DNA of 64,000 nucleotides, taken from Thermoguttaceae bacterium (GTDB lineage: Bacteria; Planctomycetota; Planctomycetia; Pirellulales; Thermoguttaceae). Position numbers and translations under genes: made by a program. Location: the NCBI GenBank assembly GCA_017939795.1, contig JAGBAA010000088.1, forward strand, positions 26,471 to 90,470, written 5' to 3'. This document shows, piece by piece, positions 35,173-44,280 of this stretch. The notes beneath the pieces were generated by a model. It was not told the origin of the DNA. It did not search any database and saw nothing but the letters and a program-made list of their open reading frames with translations. Numbering within the stretch: the stretch's first letter is position 1; each line of letters starts with the position of its first letter.

Positions 35173-36309
35173 TTACTCTTCTCCCAACAGGATCGGAACC
35201 CGAAATTGCTGTCCGTCCTGCAGGATCACAAGGTTTACCGTATCTCCCGGCTCAAAGGACTCCACCACCGTCAAAAGGTCATCCGGCGTCACGACCTTCG
35301 TCTCATTGATCCCCACGATGATCTGTGCCGAGGCACGGTCAAGCGTTCGGTATTTGTAGATATACGCCCCCTGCCGACGCTGTTTCGTGATCACGCGCGG
35401 ACTGTTCAATCCCGCCTTTTCCGCAGGACCGCCCGGCTGGACCCGCGTAATGAGAAGACCTTCCTCTGTCGGCATCACCTGCTCGATACCCAGATTCGGC
35501 CGCGTCACCCGCCCTTTCTGGATCAGCTGAGGAACGACGCGGGAGATCGTATTCACAGGAACGGCAAATCCTACGCCGGCACTGTCTCCCGAACGCGACG
35601 CGATTGCCGTATTCATCCCGATCAGCTCGCCATATGAATCCAGAAGCGGTCCGCCGGAATTCCCGGGATTGATCGCCGCGTCGATCTGGATCACCTGCTT
35701 GATCGTCCGGTTCTCGACCAGCTGACTGTCCAGCGAGCGGTTCAGACTGGAGATCACCCCCGTCGTGAGCGTCAGATCAAGACCGAACGGATTCCCGATC
35801 GCGTAGACCTTCTGACCTACCTTCAGACGGGAAGAATCCCCAAACGTCACCGGAAAAAGCTCCTCTTCCGGAGCATTGATCTTCAGGACGGCCGTATCGT
35901 TCGTCGGATCCACTCCAACGACATCTGCTTCGTAGGAATTCCCGTTGAAAAGCGTGACCTGGACCTGGATCGCGTTGGCGATCACGTGGCAGTTCGTCAG
36001 AATGTGCCCATTTTTGTCGATGACCGATCCGCTTCCCTGGCCGGAAGAGATCATTTCCTGCATAAAGAAACTGTGTTCCCGGCTTCGCGTATCGATATTC
36101 ACGACGCTGCGGCTCGCGTTCTCATAGAGCCGGATATTTGCTTTCTCCTCATCGCTCAGTCCCGCGATATACGCTTCATCCGTCACGGCCGACTGCGCGA
36201 GCGATTCCGGAAAAAACGGGGCACTGCGGTTCAAAAAGTCCAGACAGAAGATCGTCGTCAAAACGGTGGCGAACACAATAAAAATCAATGGGAAAACAGA
36301 ACGCTGCAT
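35173..36309 (-). CDS. HtrA/DegP-type trypsin-like serine protease with PDZ domain
   Basis: A 378-residue envelope protease (S1C family). It has an N-terminal membrane anchor (about residues 5-24) and a trypsin-like domain with the triad His108 (TNCHVI), Asp138 (DPTNDTAVLK) and Ser218 (NPGNSGGP). One C-terminal PDZ domain (about 270-375) carries NLGIEQVMPTEEGLLITRVQPGGPAEKAGL and a loop insertion. One PDZ and an N-terminal anchor make it DegS-like in layout, but general periplasmic quality control is equally possible. The PQQ-propeller gene lies upstream on the same strand. Confidence 0.93.
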   Translation of the reverse strand: MQRSVFPLIFIVFATVLTTIFCLDFLNRSAPFFPESLAQSAVTDEAYIAGLSDEEKANIRLYENASRSVVNIDTRSREHSFFMQEMISSGQGSGSVIDKNGHILTNCHVIANAIQVQVTLFNGNSYEADVVGVDPTNDTAVLKINAPEEELFPVTFGDSSRLKVGQKVYAIGNPFGLDLTLTTGVISSLNRSLDSQLVENRTIKQVIQIDAAINPGNSGGPLLDSYGELIGMNTAIASRSGDSAGVGFAVPVNTISRVVPQLIQKGRVTRPNLGIEQVMPTEEGLLITRVQPGGPAEKAGLNSPRVITKQRRQGAYIYKYRTLDRASAQIIVGINETKVVTPDDLLTVVESFEPGDTVNLVILQDGQQFRVPILLGEE

Positions 36310-36353
36310 TTTTTCTCCTCTACCTCAGCCTCAGATGCTGATTCATTTCAATC

Positions 36354-36401
36354 ACAAAAAGGGCACTGCCGACAGAGATCCCATTCTCCGGCCGGCAGCG
36401 C
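36354..36401 (-). terminator. probable terminator of the PQQ-propeller gene
   Basis: On the minus strand CTGCCG and CGGCAG form a 6-bp stem with a long GC-rich loop, followed by TTTTT. The HtrA gene begins shortly after, so read-through may be possible. Confidence 0.5.
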
Positions 36402-36429
36402 GAAAGATCTTTCAAAATCACTCGGCCTG

Positions 36430-38031
36430 TCAGCCCAGTCCCGGAGCCGTACGGCGCTTGACGCCTTCTTTTTCAGGCATTCCCGGCAGTGCTTTCTTGC
36501 CGTTTCCGCCGTCTTCACCTTCCGTACTCCCTTCACCGGCACCAGATCTGCGCGACTGGTCACGAAGGTCGAAACAGAACAGCGACGCCCCTTCCCGCAG
36601 GTAGAGATAGCCGTTCGCAATGACCGGAGTCACGGCCAGCCCCTTCTTCATCTGCGGGATCCGGATCCGTCCGCGAATTTTCAGACCGTCCGGCGACGCA
36701 TCCAGAAGGACCAGTTCGCCCATGGAAGTCCGCAAATAAAGCAGACCTTCCGCGTACGCCATCGTTCCCATGCAGACCGGCGTCTCCGGCGGCAAAGCTT
36801 TCTTCGCTTTTTTCCGGTTTTTGGGCGCAGGTGCGATCTCGATCGTCCGTCCCGTTTTGCCGTCTTCGGCAGCTTCCGTCTGCGCAAGGATCGGACTGAA
36901 GATACCGACCGATTCCGGCAGCGTCTCATTCAGAGCCGTCGTGCGCTTTTTACGGGACTTTGATTTGGAATCATCCACTTCTTCCTCAAACGCCTCGGCA
37001 AACAGCGTCTTGTCGGACCAGATCTTTTCTCCCGTTTTGTAGTTGAAGCAGAGCAGTCCGTCCTCGTCATTGCAGGCAAAAACGCAGTCGTTCACCTTGA
37101 TCATATCGCCGGTCGGGACCTTCAGATCCTCATTGAACCAGACCTCCGACGTCTTGTAGGCCGTTCCGTCCTTCTGGACCCAGACACAGCCGGTCCCGGC
37201 CGCGCTGGAAGCCAGCATCGTCTGACCAAACCAGATCGGCGGGCAGGCATTGTATCCGCTTTCGTGCGCCGGAGCTTCATACCGCCACCGGACATCTCCG
37301 CCCTTGACCTTCACGCCGACGAGCCCTTCCGCCGAGAAACTCACATACTGGTGCTCACGCCCGAACGACGCCTTCACGATCGACGAAAATCCCGCAGGCA
37401 TCCCGGTCTTCGCGGCCCAAACGATCCGCCCCGTCCCATACCGGTCGACCGCGACCATGGTGGAATTGGGACCGCCCGGGCATACGATGACCCATTTACC
37501 ATCCACATACGGCGATTCACAGTAACCGCCCGGGGGCATGATCCCGCCAAGATTCATGATGAGGTTCATATTCCAGCGCACGGCTCCGTTTCCGGCCTGC
37601 ATACAGACAAGATTCCCGCTGGAACTCAGCGCATAAAGAAAATCTTTGTACAAAGTCGGCGTCGAACGCTGAACGGGGAATTTGGACTTCCCGCCGACGC
37701 TCTTTCCGATCGGACGGGTCCAAAGCGTTTTGCCGCTCTGATTGTCGATGCAGAAGACACACTCCGCGCCGCCTTTCGTCCCGATCGTATAGACGAGATT
37801 TCCCATGACCGCGACACCGTTCATCGTCTGTCCGAGCGTCGTATTTTTCCAGACCAGAGTCGGCTGGACCGTTTCTGTCCACTCACGCAGAAGCCCCGTT
37901 TCCGAGGAAAGACCATTCCGGTTCGCACCGCGCCAGCACGGCCAGTCTGCTGCTGCGGCGGCACCTGCCGCAAGAAACAGGGAGCCCAACATCAAAGAGA
38001 AGCAAATCGTCCGAACTCTCAAATTTTTCAC
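36430..38031 (-). CDS. secreted PQQ-like beta-propeller repeat protein
   Basis: A 533-residue exported protein with signal peptide (about residues 8-27, ICFSLMLGSLFLAAGAAAAA). It begins with DWPCWRGANRNGLSSETGLL, the N-terminal pattern of planctomycete PQQ-binding-like propellers. Blades with Trp-containing turns follow (GKTLWTRPIG, GAVRWNMNL, GDVRWRYEAP, GEKIWSDKT). These proteins are related to BamB and quinoprotein dehydrogenases, but no dehydrogenase catalytic site is evident. An insertion at about 345-405 is basic and low in complexity. The start codon is GTG, after AAAGGAAT. Confidence 0.85.
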   Translation of the reverse strand: MKNLRVRTICFSLMLGSLFLAAGAAAAADWPCWRGANRNGLSSETGLLREWTETVQPTLVWKNTTLGQTMNGVAVMGNLVYTIGTKGGAECVFCIDNQSGKTLWTRPIGKSVGGKSKFPVQRSTPTLYKDFLYALSSSGNLVCMQAGNGAVRWNMNLIMNLGGIMPPGGYCESPYVDGKWVIVCPGGPNSTMVAVDRYGTGRIVWAAKTGMPAGFSSIVKASFGREHQYVSFSAEGLVGVKVKGGDVRWRYEAPAHESGYNACPPIWFGQTMLASSAAGTGCVWVQKDGTAYKTSEVWFNEDLKVPTGDMIKVNDCVFACNDEDGLLCFNYKTGEKIWSDKTLFAEAFEEEVDDSKSKSRKKRTTALNETLPESVGIFSPILAQTEAAEDGKTGRTIEIAPAPKNRKKAKKALPPETPVCMGTMAYAEGLLYLRTSMGELVLLDASPDGLKIRGRIRIPQMKKGLAVTPVIANGYLYLREGASLFCFDLRDQSRRSGAGEGSTEGEDGGNGKKALPGMPEKEGVKRRTAPGLG

Positions 38032-38140
38032 GTTTGGATTCCTTTTCGTTAAAATTTCCGATTCTGCGAAATATCTTCCATTGTACTATGATTTTCCAAT
38101 AAAATCCAGTGTTCCCGCGAACAAAAAGTCAAAAAAAATA

Positions 38141-38181
38141 AAAAAAAGGAGCAAAACTTTCCATCTGAAGTTTCTGCTCCT
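38141..38181 (-). terminator. terminator of ispE-spoVG
   Basis: On the minus strand a GGAGCAGAAACTT arm pairs with AAGTTTTGCTCC (one bulge) and is followed by TTTTTTTT. Confidence 0.85.
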
Positions 38182-38248
38182 CTTTACATATCTCCCAAGG
38201 TGCCCATTTTAAGGCATTCCATATCCTGACATCCGCCAGAACAGCACC

Positions 38249-38968
38249 TCAGTCAAAGATCCCTGCGCCAAATCCGTTTTCAGATCCGTTCGATTCGGAA
38301 AGTTCCTCGCGAGGCGCATCGTACTGCGGCGGCTGCGGGAACGGCATCTGGGGATTCATGGGAGACATCGGGCGCATCGGCTGCTGAGGTCCGGACGGCA
38401 TCATACGGCCCATCCTATCCATACGGTCCATTCTGTCCATCGGCCCCATGCCGCCCATCCGGTCCATTCTGTCCATCGGGCCCATGCCGTTCATGCCGCC
38501 CATCCGTCCCATCGGAGGCATCATGGGATCGTTCATCGGCTCATCATCGTAATCCATATCGTAATCATCATACCGCGAGACATATCCCGGTGCCTGAGCA
38601 CGGATCTTCTCTTCTTCATAGGCTGCGATCACTTCCCGCTGGATCATTTCACGGGCTGCTGAATTGATCGGATGCGCAATGTCCGCATACAGCTTCGCAC
38701 GGCCATCTTCATCCCGAGTGGGCATCTGCATCGGCAGTTTGGCACCGCACTGGTTGCAGTAAGCGGCACGAATGGGATTTTTATAGTGGCAGACAAAACA
38801 GTGCGACGTCAATTTTCGGCTCGGCATCGCAACAAAAAAACCGCTCGTCCCGTCAATGATCTTCAAGTCGCGAATGACAAAACAGTCATCAAACGTGATC
38901 GAGCAGAAAGCCTTGAGCCGTTCCCCGGGCTCATCCATCAACTTGATGCGAACTTCTGTGATTTTCAC
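38249..38968 (-). CDS. spoVG: SpoVG-family protein with zinc ribbon and Met/Gly/Asp-rich tail
   Basis: A 239-residue protein with three parts. Residues 1-55 are SpoVG ([40 protein letters not shown]), a small RNA/DNA-binding regulator of cell division and virulence in other phyla. Residues 57-74 form a Cys4 zinc ribbon (CFVC...CNQC). From about 150 to 215 the tail is built of [16 protein letters not shown] repeats, then Pro/Gln-rich. The start is GTG at 38968, seven bases after AAAGGAGGA; a frame opening at an ATG 21 bases earlier would place that ribosome site inside the coding sequence. Its neighbour ispE is the same partner seen in Firmicutes. Confidence 0.88.
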   Translation of the reverse strand: MKITEVRIKLMDEPGERLKAFCSITFDDCFVIRDLKIIDGTSGFFVAMPSRKLTSHCFVCHYKNPIRAAYCNQCGAKLPMQMPTRDEDGRAKLYADIAHPINSAAREMIQREVIAAYEEEKIRAQAPGYVSRYDDYDMDYDDEPMNDPMMPPMGRMGGMNGMGPMDRMDRMGGMGPMDRMDRMDRMGRMMPSGPQQPMRPMSPMNPQMPFPQPPQYDAPREELSESNGSENGFGAGIFD

Positions 38969-38985
38969 GGGAATTCCTCCTTTAT

Positions 38986-40008
38986 TCAAAATTCAGGACG
39001 TGAACCAACGCAGCTCACCAGCTCAGACAGATGCGTCTCCGCTGTAAAAACGGTCCCAAATCGATATTTTTCCAAAAATTCTGCAGCCTCTGCAGCATGT
39101 GCGCGATCCCTGCAAATGCCGAAGCACGCCGAGCCGCTCCCGGTCATGGAAAAACCCAAACACGGATCCGGAACAGCCCGAAACATTTCAAATACCTTGC
39201 CGATTTCCGGCGATACACTGCACGCAGGCTCCAGCAGACGGTTCACCAGCCCCGAGGTCATCTCACGGATCCTTCCGGTGCTCCAGTCCAAAATCATCTG
39301 CCTCAGGATCTGCTCATCTGCGGCACCGTTCGGAATGCACTGCCGATAAACCTCCGGAGTCGAACATCCGACCGGCGGCTTGACGATGACCAGCGGCAGC
39401 GGCGGAAATCCCGCACCGCCGGAGACCGCTTCCAGTTTCTCTCCGCGTCCCCGGCAAATGACCGGAAATCCCGAAAGAAAAAGCGGCACGTCACTGCCCA
39501 GCTCTGCTCCCAGTTCCGCCAGTTCATCCCGAGTCAGGCGTGCATCCCACAGTTCGTTCAGCAGGATCAGTACCGCCGCAGCGTCACTCGAACCGCCTCC
39601 CATTCCCGCCTGGGACGGAATGCGTTTCTCCAAAATTATATCTGCTCCGGAAAACCGGACCTGCTTACCGCCGGGACACGGCCGTTCTCCCTCAGTCAGC
39701 ACTTCAGGAAACTCCGAAGCGTCTCCTGACCGGACGGCGATCTTTTCCCGAAGCAGCCGGGCAGCGCGAAGCACGAGATTCGAATCATCTTCCGGAATGG
39801 TCATACCTGCGAACAAACGCTGGTATTTTTCTTCGGCAGGGATCTCGACCTTCAGCGTCAGCCGGTCCGCCGACCGCACGGAAAGCGTATCGTAAATGGC
39901 GACCGGAACTGCCAGGGAACATATTTCGTGAAAGCCGCTCGGCAATCGGCGCAACACCTCAAAGTACAGGTTTACCTTTGCCGGGGCTTGAATAGTCAGC
40001 CAGTTCAA
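38986..40008 (-). CDS. ispE: 4-diphosphocytidyl-2-C-methyl-D-erythritol kinase
   Basis: A 340-residue GHMP kinase of the MEP isoprenoid pathway that phosphorylates CDP-ME with ATP. It shows the N-terminal [11 protein letters not shown] and GFHEI, the ATP motif [17 protein letters not shown], and the C-terminal [12 protein letters not shown]. It is somewhat longer than E. coli IspE (283), with an insert at about residues 65-120. The start codon is TTG at 40008, backed by GGAG eight bases upstream; no ATG fits the conserved N-terminus. spoVG follows after 17 bases, so the pair is an operon. Confidence 0.92.
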   Translation of the reverse strand: MNWLTIQAPAKVNLYFEVLRRLPSGFHEICSLAVPVAIYDTLSVRSADRLTLKVEIPAEEKYQRLFAGMTIPEDDSNLVLRAARLLREKIAVRSGDASEFPEVLTEGERPCPGGKQVRFSGADIILEKRIPSQAGMGGGSSDAAAVLILLNELWDARLTRDELAELGAELGSDVPLFLSGFPVICRGRGEKLEAVSGGAGFPPLPLVIVKPPVGCSTPEVYRQCIPNGAADEQILRQMILDWSTGRIREMTSGLVNRLLEPACSVSPEIGKVFEMFRAVPDPCLGFSMTGSGSACFGICRDRAHAAEAAEFLEKYRFGTVFTAETHLSELVSCVGSRPEF

Positions 40009-40525
40009 ATGTTATACTCCAAATGTCAAAATATTGCAAGGACCCCTTAGCCAGAAAAAGAGCCAAAACCGCCTAAAATAATAAAAAAAACAGTTTTCAG
40101 TCGACAAAAATTGCGCTAAATAACGTTTCTTCCGATATTTACAGCAGACCAGACCTGCTCTCTTTTCATCCATTCTGCCGCAAAATCAACTATTTTTACG
40201 AGAAAAAAAACACTTTTGTTCTCTTCTTCTTAAAGGAACGGATATTTCTCAGCCCCTCAGGCTTTTTTCCTGATCCGGTCAGGTTTCCGCACTGAAATAC
40301 TTTTCGTAGTATCGGCCAAAACCCCCGCTTTCTCAAGTGCTTTTCACCCGGCATGATCATTCCCGGTCCAAACAGATCTTTCCGGCAAGAATTCCAGGGA
40401 TTCTCTCTTTTTTCTTCCCGCACCCCTTGAAATTTTTTTCAAAATGTAGAAAATAAAAGGAATCCATTCGGATTTGTGTGTTTCCGTGTCCTTTAACGAA
40501 AAGTTTAAAGAAAAGAGAGTTTCTT
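40009..40525. other. AT-rich gap between ispE and pgi
   Basis: This 517-base divergent spacer holds the promoters of ispE and pgi. A TTGCAA-17-TATAAC pair points to ispE, but its -10 lies only two bases before the TTG, so I doubt it is the used promoter. A weak TTGAAA at about 40428 precedes pgi. I see no gene, RNA or strong terminator. Confidence 0.4.
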
Positions 40526-42175
40526 ATGCCTAACCCGATCGATCTTCCTGTATGGAATGAACTCCGCCAGTTTGCTGACGATTTCCAGAATGTGTCTCTT
40601 CGCGGCCTTTTCAGTCAGGATGCAGACCGTGCCGCCAAAATGACCCTTGACGCCTGCGGGATCCATCTCGACTACTCCAAAAACCGCGTCAATGACGCCG
40701 TCATGAACGCACTCTTTACTCTCGCACGCGAAGCCGGCGTTCCTGCCGCTATCGAAAAGATGTTCACCGGCGAGAAGATCAACATCACGGAAGGCCGGGC
40801 GGTGCTGCATGTCGCACTGCGCAACCGTTCCAATACACCGATCTGCGTCGACGGCAAAAATGTCATGGAGGACGTCAACCGGGTCCTCGCGAAAATGGCG
40901 GACTTCGCCAATGAGATCCGTTCGGGAGCCTGGAAAGGCGCGACCGGAAAGACCATCAAAAACATCGTGAACATCGGCATCGGCGGCTCCGATCTGGGTC
41001 CGGTCATGGCGTATGAGGCACTGAAGCCCTACACGAAGCGCGATCTGACCGTCCGTTTCGTTTCCAACATCGACGGCACCCACCTGGCCGAAGCGATCCG
41101 GGATCTGAATGCGGAAGAAACGCTCTTCATCATCGCGAGCAAGACCTTCACGACCCTTGAGACCATGACGAATGCCATGACGGCGCGGAAATGGGTCCTC
41201 GACGCTCTGAAGTCTCTGAAGCCGGAAGCTGCGGATTCCGAAATCGTGGCGCGCCATTTCGTCGCACTTTCCACCAACGCAGAGAAAGTCGCAGAATTCG
41301 GCATCGACACGAACAATATGTTCGAGTTCTGGAACTGGGTTGGCGGACGATACAGCATGCCAAGCGCCATTGGACTCGCTCTCATGGTCGCGATCGGACC
41401 GGAAAACTTCTTCGCCATGCTCGACGGATACCATGCCATGGACCAGCATTTCCGCACGGCTCCGTTCGAGAAAAATATCCCGGTCATCCTCGCTCTGCTG
41501 GGTGTCTGGTACAATAACTTCTTCGGCGCAGCCTCCCACGCGATCCTGCCGTATGATCAGTACCTCTCCCGCTTTGCCGCGTACTTCCAGCAGGGAGACA
41601 TGGAATCCAACGGAAAATCCGTCACCCTCGACGGCAAAAAAGTCAACTGGCAGACCGGTCCGATCATCTGGGGCGAACCCGGAACGAACGGCCAGCACGC
41701 CTTCTATCAGCTTCTCCATCAGGGAACGAAACTCGTTCCGGCAGACTTCATCGCGTTTGCGAGATCGCACAATCCGATCGGTCTGACGCCGAAAGAACAT
41801 CATTTCAAACTCATGGCTAACGTTTTCGCACAGACCGAAGCGCTCGCTTTCGGAAAGACGGAAGCGGAAGTCCGCGCGGAAGGCGTCGCCGAAGAACTCG
41901 TCGCCCATAAAGTGTTCGAAGGAAACCGGCCGACCAATACGATCCTGGCCGAACAGCTTACGCCGGCAGTTCTGGGGTCCCTCATCGCCATGTACGAGCA
42001 CAAGATCTTCGTGCAGGGGATCATCTGGAACATCAACAGCTACGATCAGTGGGGCGTGGAACTCGGAAAAGTCCTCGCCAAAAAGATCCTCGGCGAACTG
42101 GAAGCAGATGCTCCGGAACTCAAACACGACAGTTCTACGAACGCTCTGATCGAGTGGTTCCGCAAGAACGCCTGA
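40526..42175 (+). CDS. pgi: glucose-6-phosphate isomerase
   Basis: A 549-residue enzyme, the same length as E. coli Pgi, interconverting glucose-6-phosphate and fructose-6-phosphate. Both family signatures are present: [14 protein letters not shown] and [11 protein letters not shown], along with [11 protein letters not shown] and the catalytic [10 protein letters not shown] and [10 protein letters not shown] regions. The ATG at 40526 starts the conserved N-terminus ([13 protein letters not shown]); the frame extends 16 codons upstream without support. It is monocistronic and ends in a strong hairpin. Confidence 0.97.
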   Translation: MPNPIDLPVWNELRQFADDFQNVSLRGLFSQDADRAAKMTLDACGIHLDYSKNRVNDAVMNALFTLAREAGVPAAIEKMFTGEKINITEGRAVLHVALRNRSNTPICVDGKNVMEDVNRVLAKMADFANEIRSGAWKGATGKTIKNIVNIGIGGSDLGPVMAYEALKPYTKRDLTVRFVSNIDGTHLAEAIRDLNAEETLFIIASKTFTTLETMTNAMTARKWVLDALKSLKPEAADSEIVARHFVALSTNAEKVAEFGIDTNNMFEFWNWVGGRYSMPSAIGLALMVAIGPENFFAMLDGYHAMDQHFRTAPFEKNIPVILALLGVWYNNFFGAASHAILPYDQYLSRFAAYFQQGDMESNGKSVTLDGKKVNWQTGPIIWGEPGTNGQHAFYQLLHQGTKLVPADFIAFARSHNPIGLTPKEHHFKLMANVFAQTEALAFGKTEAEVRAEGVAEELVAHKVFEGNRPTNTILAEQLTPAVLGSLIAMYEHKIFVQGIIWNINSYDQWGVELGKVLAKKILGELEADAPELKHDSSTNALIEWFRKNA

Positions 42176-42218
42176 TCTCCATGATCCTGCCGTCCTTTCG
42201 ACGGCGGTCTCCCCAATA

Positions 42219-42250
42219 AAAAAAGCCTCCCCGTTTCAAGGGAGGCTTTC
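42219..42250. terminator. bidirectional terminator after pgi
   Basis: AAAGCCTCCC (42222-42231) pairs with GGGAGGCTTT (42240-42249), with A-rich sequence before and CTTTATTT after. It lies between convergent genes. Confidence 0.85.
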
Positions 42251-42268
42251 TTTATTTCAGAAGATCAA

Positions 42269-44017
42269 CTACATTTCATCGCCGAAATCATCGTCATCGT
42301 CTCCGGCATCTTCTTCATCGCCGAGATCTTCGTCATCGTCTCCGGCATCTTCTTCATCGCCGAAATCCTCATCATCGTCTCCGGCATCTTCTTCATCGCC
42401 GAAATCCTCATCATCGTCTCCGGCATCTTCTTCATCGCCGAAATCCTCTTCGCCGAGATCTTCTTCGTCTTCGTCGCCGGACTCTTCTTCATCGTCATCG
42501 CCAAAGCTGAATCCGCCGTCATCATCGCCGGAGTCCTCCGAATCTTCCTCCTCTTCTTCACCCCAGCCGCCGTCTTCGTCGTCGCCCATCCGGTCTGCGT
42601 TCTTCTTCGGCTTCGCGGGAACATCTTTCCGGTGCGCACGGCGCATTTCCTGAACCGAACTTTCACGCGCGGCGATCCATTCTGCAGAATAATCCAGCGG
42701 AGTCCCAAGTGCCATCTCGCGCAGACACTGGATCGTTCCGTCTTCCGTCGCAAAATAGATCCGGTCATTCTGCGTGTTGGTCACGATGAATTTGTAGTCT
42801 ACCATCGGCAGCGAATTGACCCGCTGACCGGAGATCCTGTCAAGCGCGACCAGCGCACGCGTATCGTCCAGCACATAAACACGATGTTTGGTGCAGGCAA
42901 TAAATTTCTTGATGTTCGGAGACCACCACTTTGCTTCCGCAGACTGACCGTCACCTCCCACCAGCGCATCGATGCAGAACATGCCGGTGAGTGCCGTCGT
43001 GACGAACAGTTCACCATCCACGTAGATCGGCGTGTCGCCAATGTATTCACCCGTGGGGAATCGCCAAAGCACATCGCCCGTAGCTTCGCGGAACGCATAC
43101 ACGAACCCTTCCGTCGTCGCGGCATACAGGATCCCCGTCGTATTGGGCTTTGCCGGATCGTACGGTTTGTAGGACAGCGAGCTGACGACCTCCCCCATCG
43201 TCGGGATATTGTAGCGCTCATCCGCCAGTTCCTCGCGCACATCCACCTCGCAAAGAGTCACCAGTTTGCTCCCCGTCGGCCAGGCAACGTACTCGTACGC
43301 ATCATTGCAGCGCAGCGTGACGGGCGTCACCTTCAGGTCACCGATCGAACGGACACTCAGCGGCTCCTTCAGCGACTTGACCAGACGCAGGGAATTGATG
43401 AACTCCATCTTCCGCTCCTGACGTTCCTTTTCAGACATCATGCTGTCCGAAACACCGAATTCCTGGAACGGATCTTCCATCGGCTGAAGATTGAAAATAT
43501 AGATCAGACCATTGATCGCCGGGACATACGCACGGAATTCCCCAAGCGCCAGGTCATTCGTCGGGATCGCCGGCACGTCCGCATCCAGAAGGATCCTTCC
43601 GTTTTCGCGATTCAGCACGTAAAGCGTCGATCCTGCCGTAAACGCCAGATAAAAGCGGCTCACCGCCAGTCCCTGGACGATCTTCCCTTTCGTTTTGGTG
43701 CAGGTCACCCACTTGGTCTTTCCAGTCTCCGCCTCGAAAGCCTGAGCCGTTCCCTGTTCCGTCACCGTAAAGACCGCATCCCGGTCAAAAACCATTCCGG
43801 CAATTTTTTCCGCGACATTATTGAACGGATTGAATTCCGTATGCGCGATCCACTGCCGTTCCAGACCGCGGCTGTTCGCCACGTCCTGCGGAATGATGTG
43901 CCCTTTCCAGACGCCCTGCGCCGAAACTGCCGATGTACCGAACAGTCCCGCAGCCAGTACCGCAAGGAAAAGGAAAAAAACGGATTTTTTGAAACATTTT
44001 ATGGCTGAAAGCATCAT
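42269..44017 (-). CDS. exported PQQ-like propeller protein with acidic repeat tail
   Basis: A 582-residue protein with a signal peptide (about residues 10-33, VFFLFLAVLAAGLFGTSAVSA) and a beta-propeller core to about residue 440 (GKTKWVTCTKTKGKIV, ENGRILLDADVP, GDVLWRFPTGEYIGDTPIYV). The last 130 residues are almost purely Asp/Glu/Gly/Phe, ending in four tandem 13-residue repeats EDFGDEEDAGDDD. Such a tail could bind Ca2+ or other cations or act as an entropic bristle. It is a second PQQ-like propeller, distinct from that at 36430-38031. GAGG precedes the ATG. Confidence 0.82.
   Translation of the reverse strand: MMLSAIKCFKKSVFFLFLAVLAAGLFGTSAVSAQGVWKGHIIPQDVANSRGLERQWIAHTEFNPFNNVAEKIAGMVFDRDAVFTVTEQGTAQAFEAETGKTKWVTCTKTKGKIVQGLAVSRFYLAFTAGSTLYVLNRENGRILLDADVPAIPTNDLALGEFRAYVPAINGLIYIFNLQPMEDPFQEFGVSDSMMSEKERQERKMEFINSLRLVKSLKEPLSVRSIGDLKVTPVTLRCNDAYEYVAWPTGSKLVTLCEVDVREELADERYNIPTMGEVVSSLSYKPYDPAKPNTTGILYAATTEGFVYAFREATGDVLWRFPTGEYIGDTPIYVDGELFVTTALTGMFCIDALVGGDGQSAEAKWWSPNIKKFIACTKHRVYVLDDTRALVALDRISGQRVNSLPMVDYKFIVTNTQNDRIYFATEDGTIQCLREMALGTPLDYSAEWIAARESSVQEMRRAHRKDVPAKPKKNADRMGDDEDGGWGEEEEEDSEDSGDDDGGFSFGDDDEEESGDEDEEDLGEEDFGDEEDAGDDDEDFGDEEDAGDDDEDFGDEEDAGDDDEDLGDEEDAGDDDDDFGDEM
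42284..42439 (-). repeat. four 39-bp tandem repeats encoding the acidic tail
   Basis: Units at 42284-42322, 42323-42361, 42362-42400 and 42401-42439 share TCCGGCATCTTCTTCATCGC. The last two are identical and the others differ at a few positions. Length is a multiple of three, so copy-number change keeps the frame. Confidence 0.92.
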
Positions 44018-44280
44018 TTTGGCCTCAAGCGATGATTGAAAGTCAGTTTCCTGGGCAACTCCATACTATTACGTATTTCAGACTATCGGAATCCATCCCT
44101 TTTCCCGTTCACATTTCCGCCAAATTACCAGACACTCCGATTGCGCAAACTTTTCCGGCACAATGCCGGCACAATACCGACAGGATCCCGGATCCTCCCC
44201 TCTCTCCGGTTTCCCAGATGCCGTCAGCAAATACCGTCAGCGGACGCCGGCTTTCCTGTACCGCAGAAGTACCGCAGAGA

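Noticed and set aside
40006..40036. TTGCAA-17-TATAAC as promoter of ispE
   Set aside because: The -10 would be two bases before the TTG start, placing the transcript start inside the coding sequence.
40505..42127. 540-codon minus-strand open frame over pgi
   Set aside because: Antisense shadow of pgi, which is fully conserved on the plus strand.
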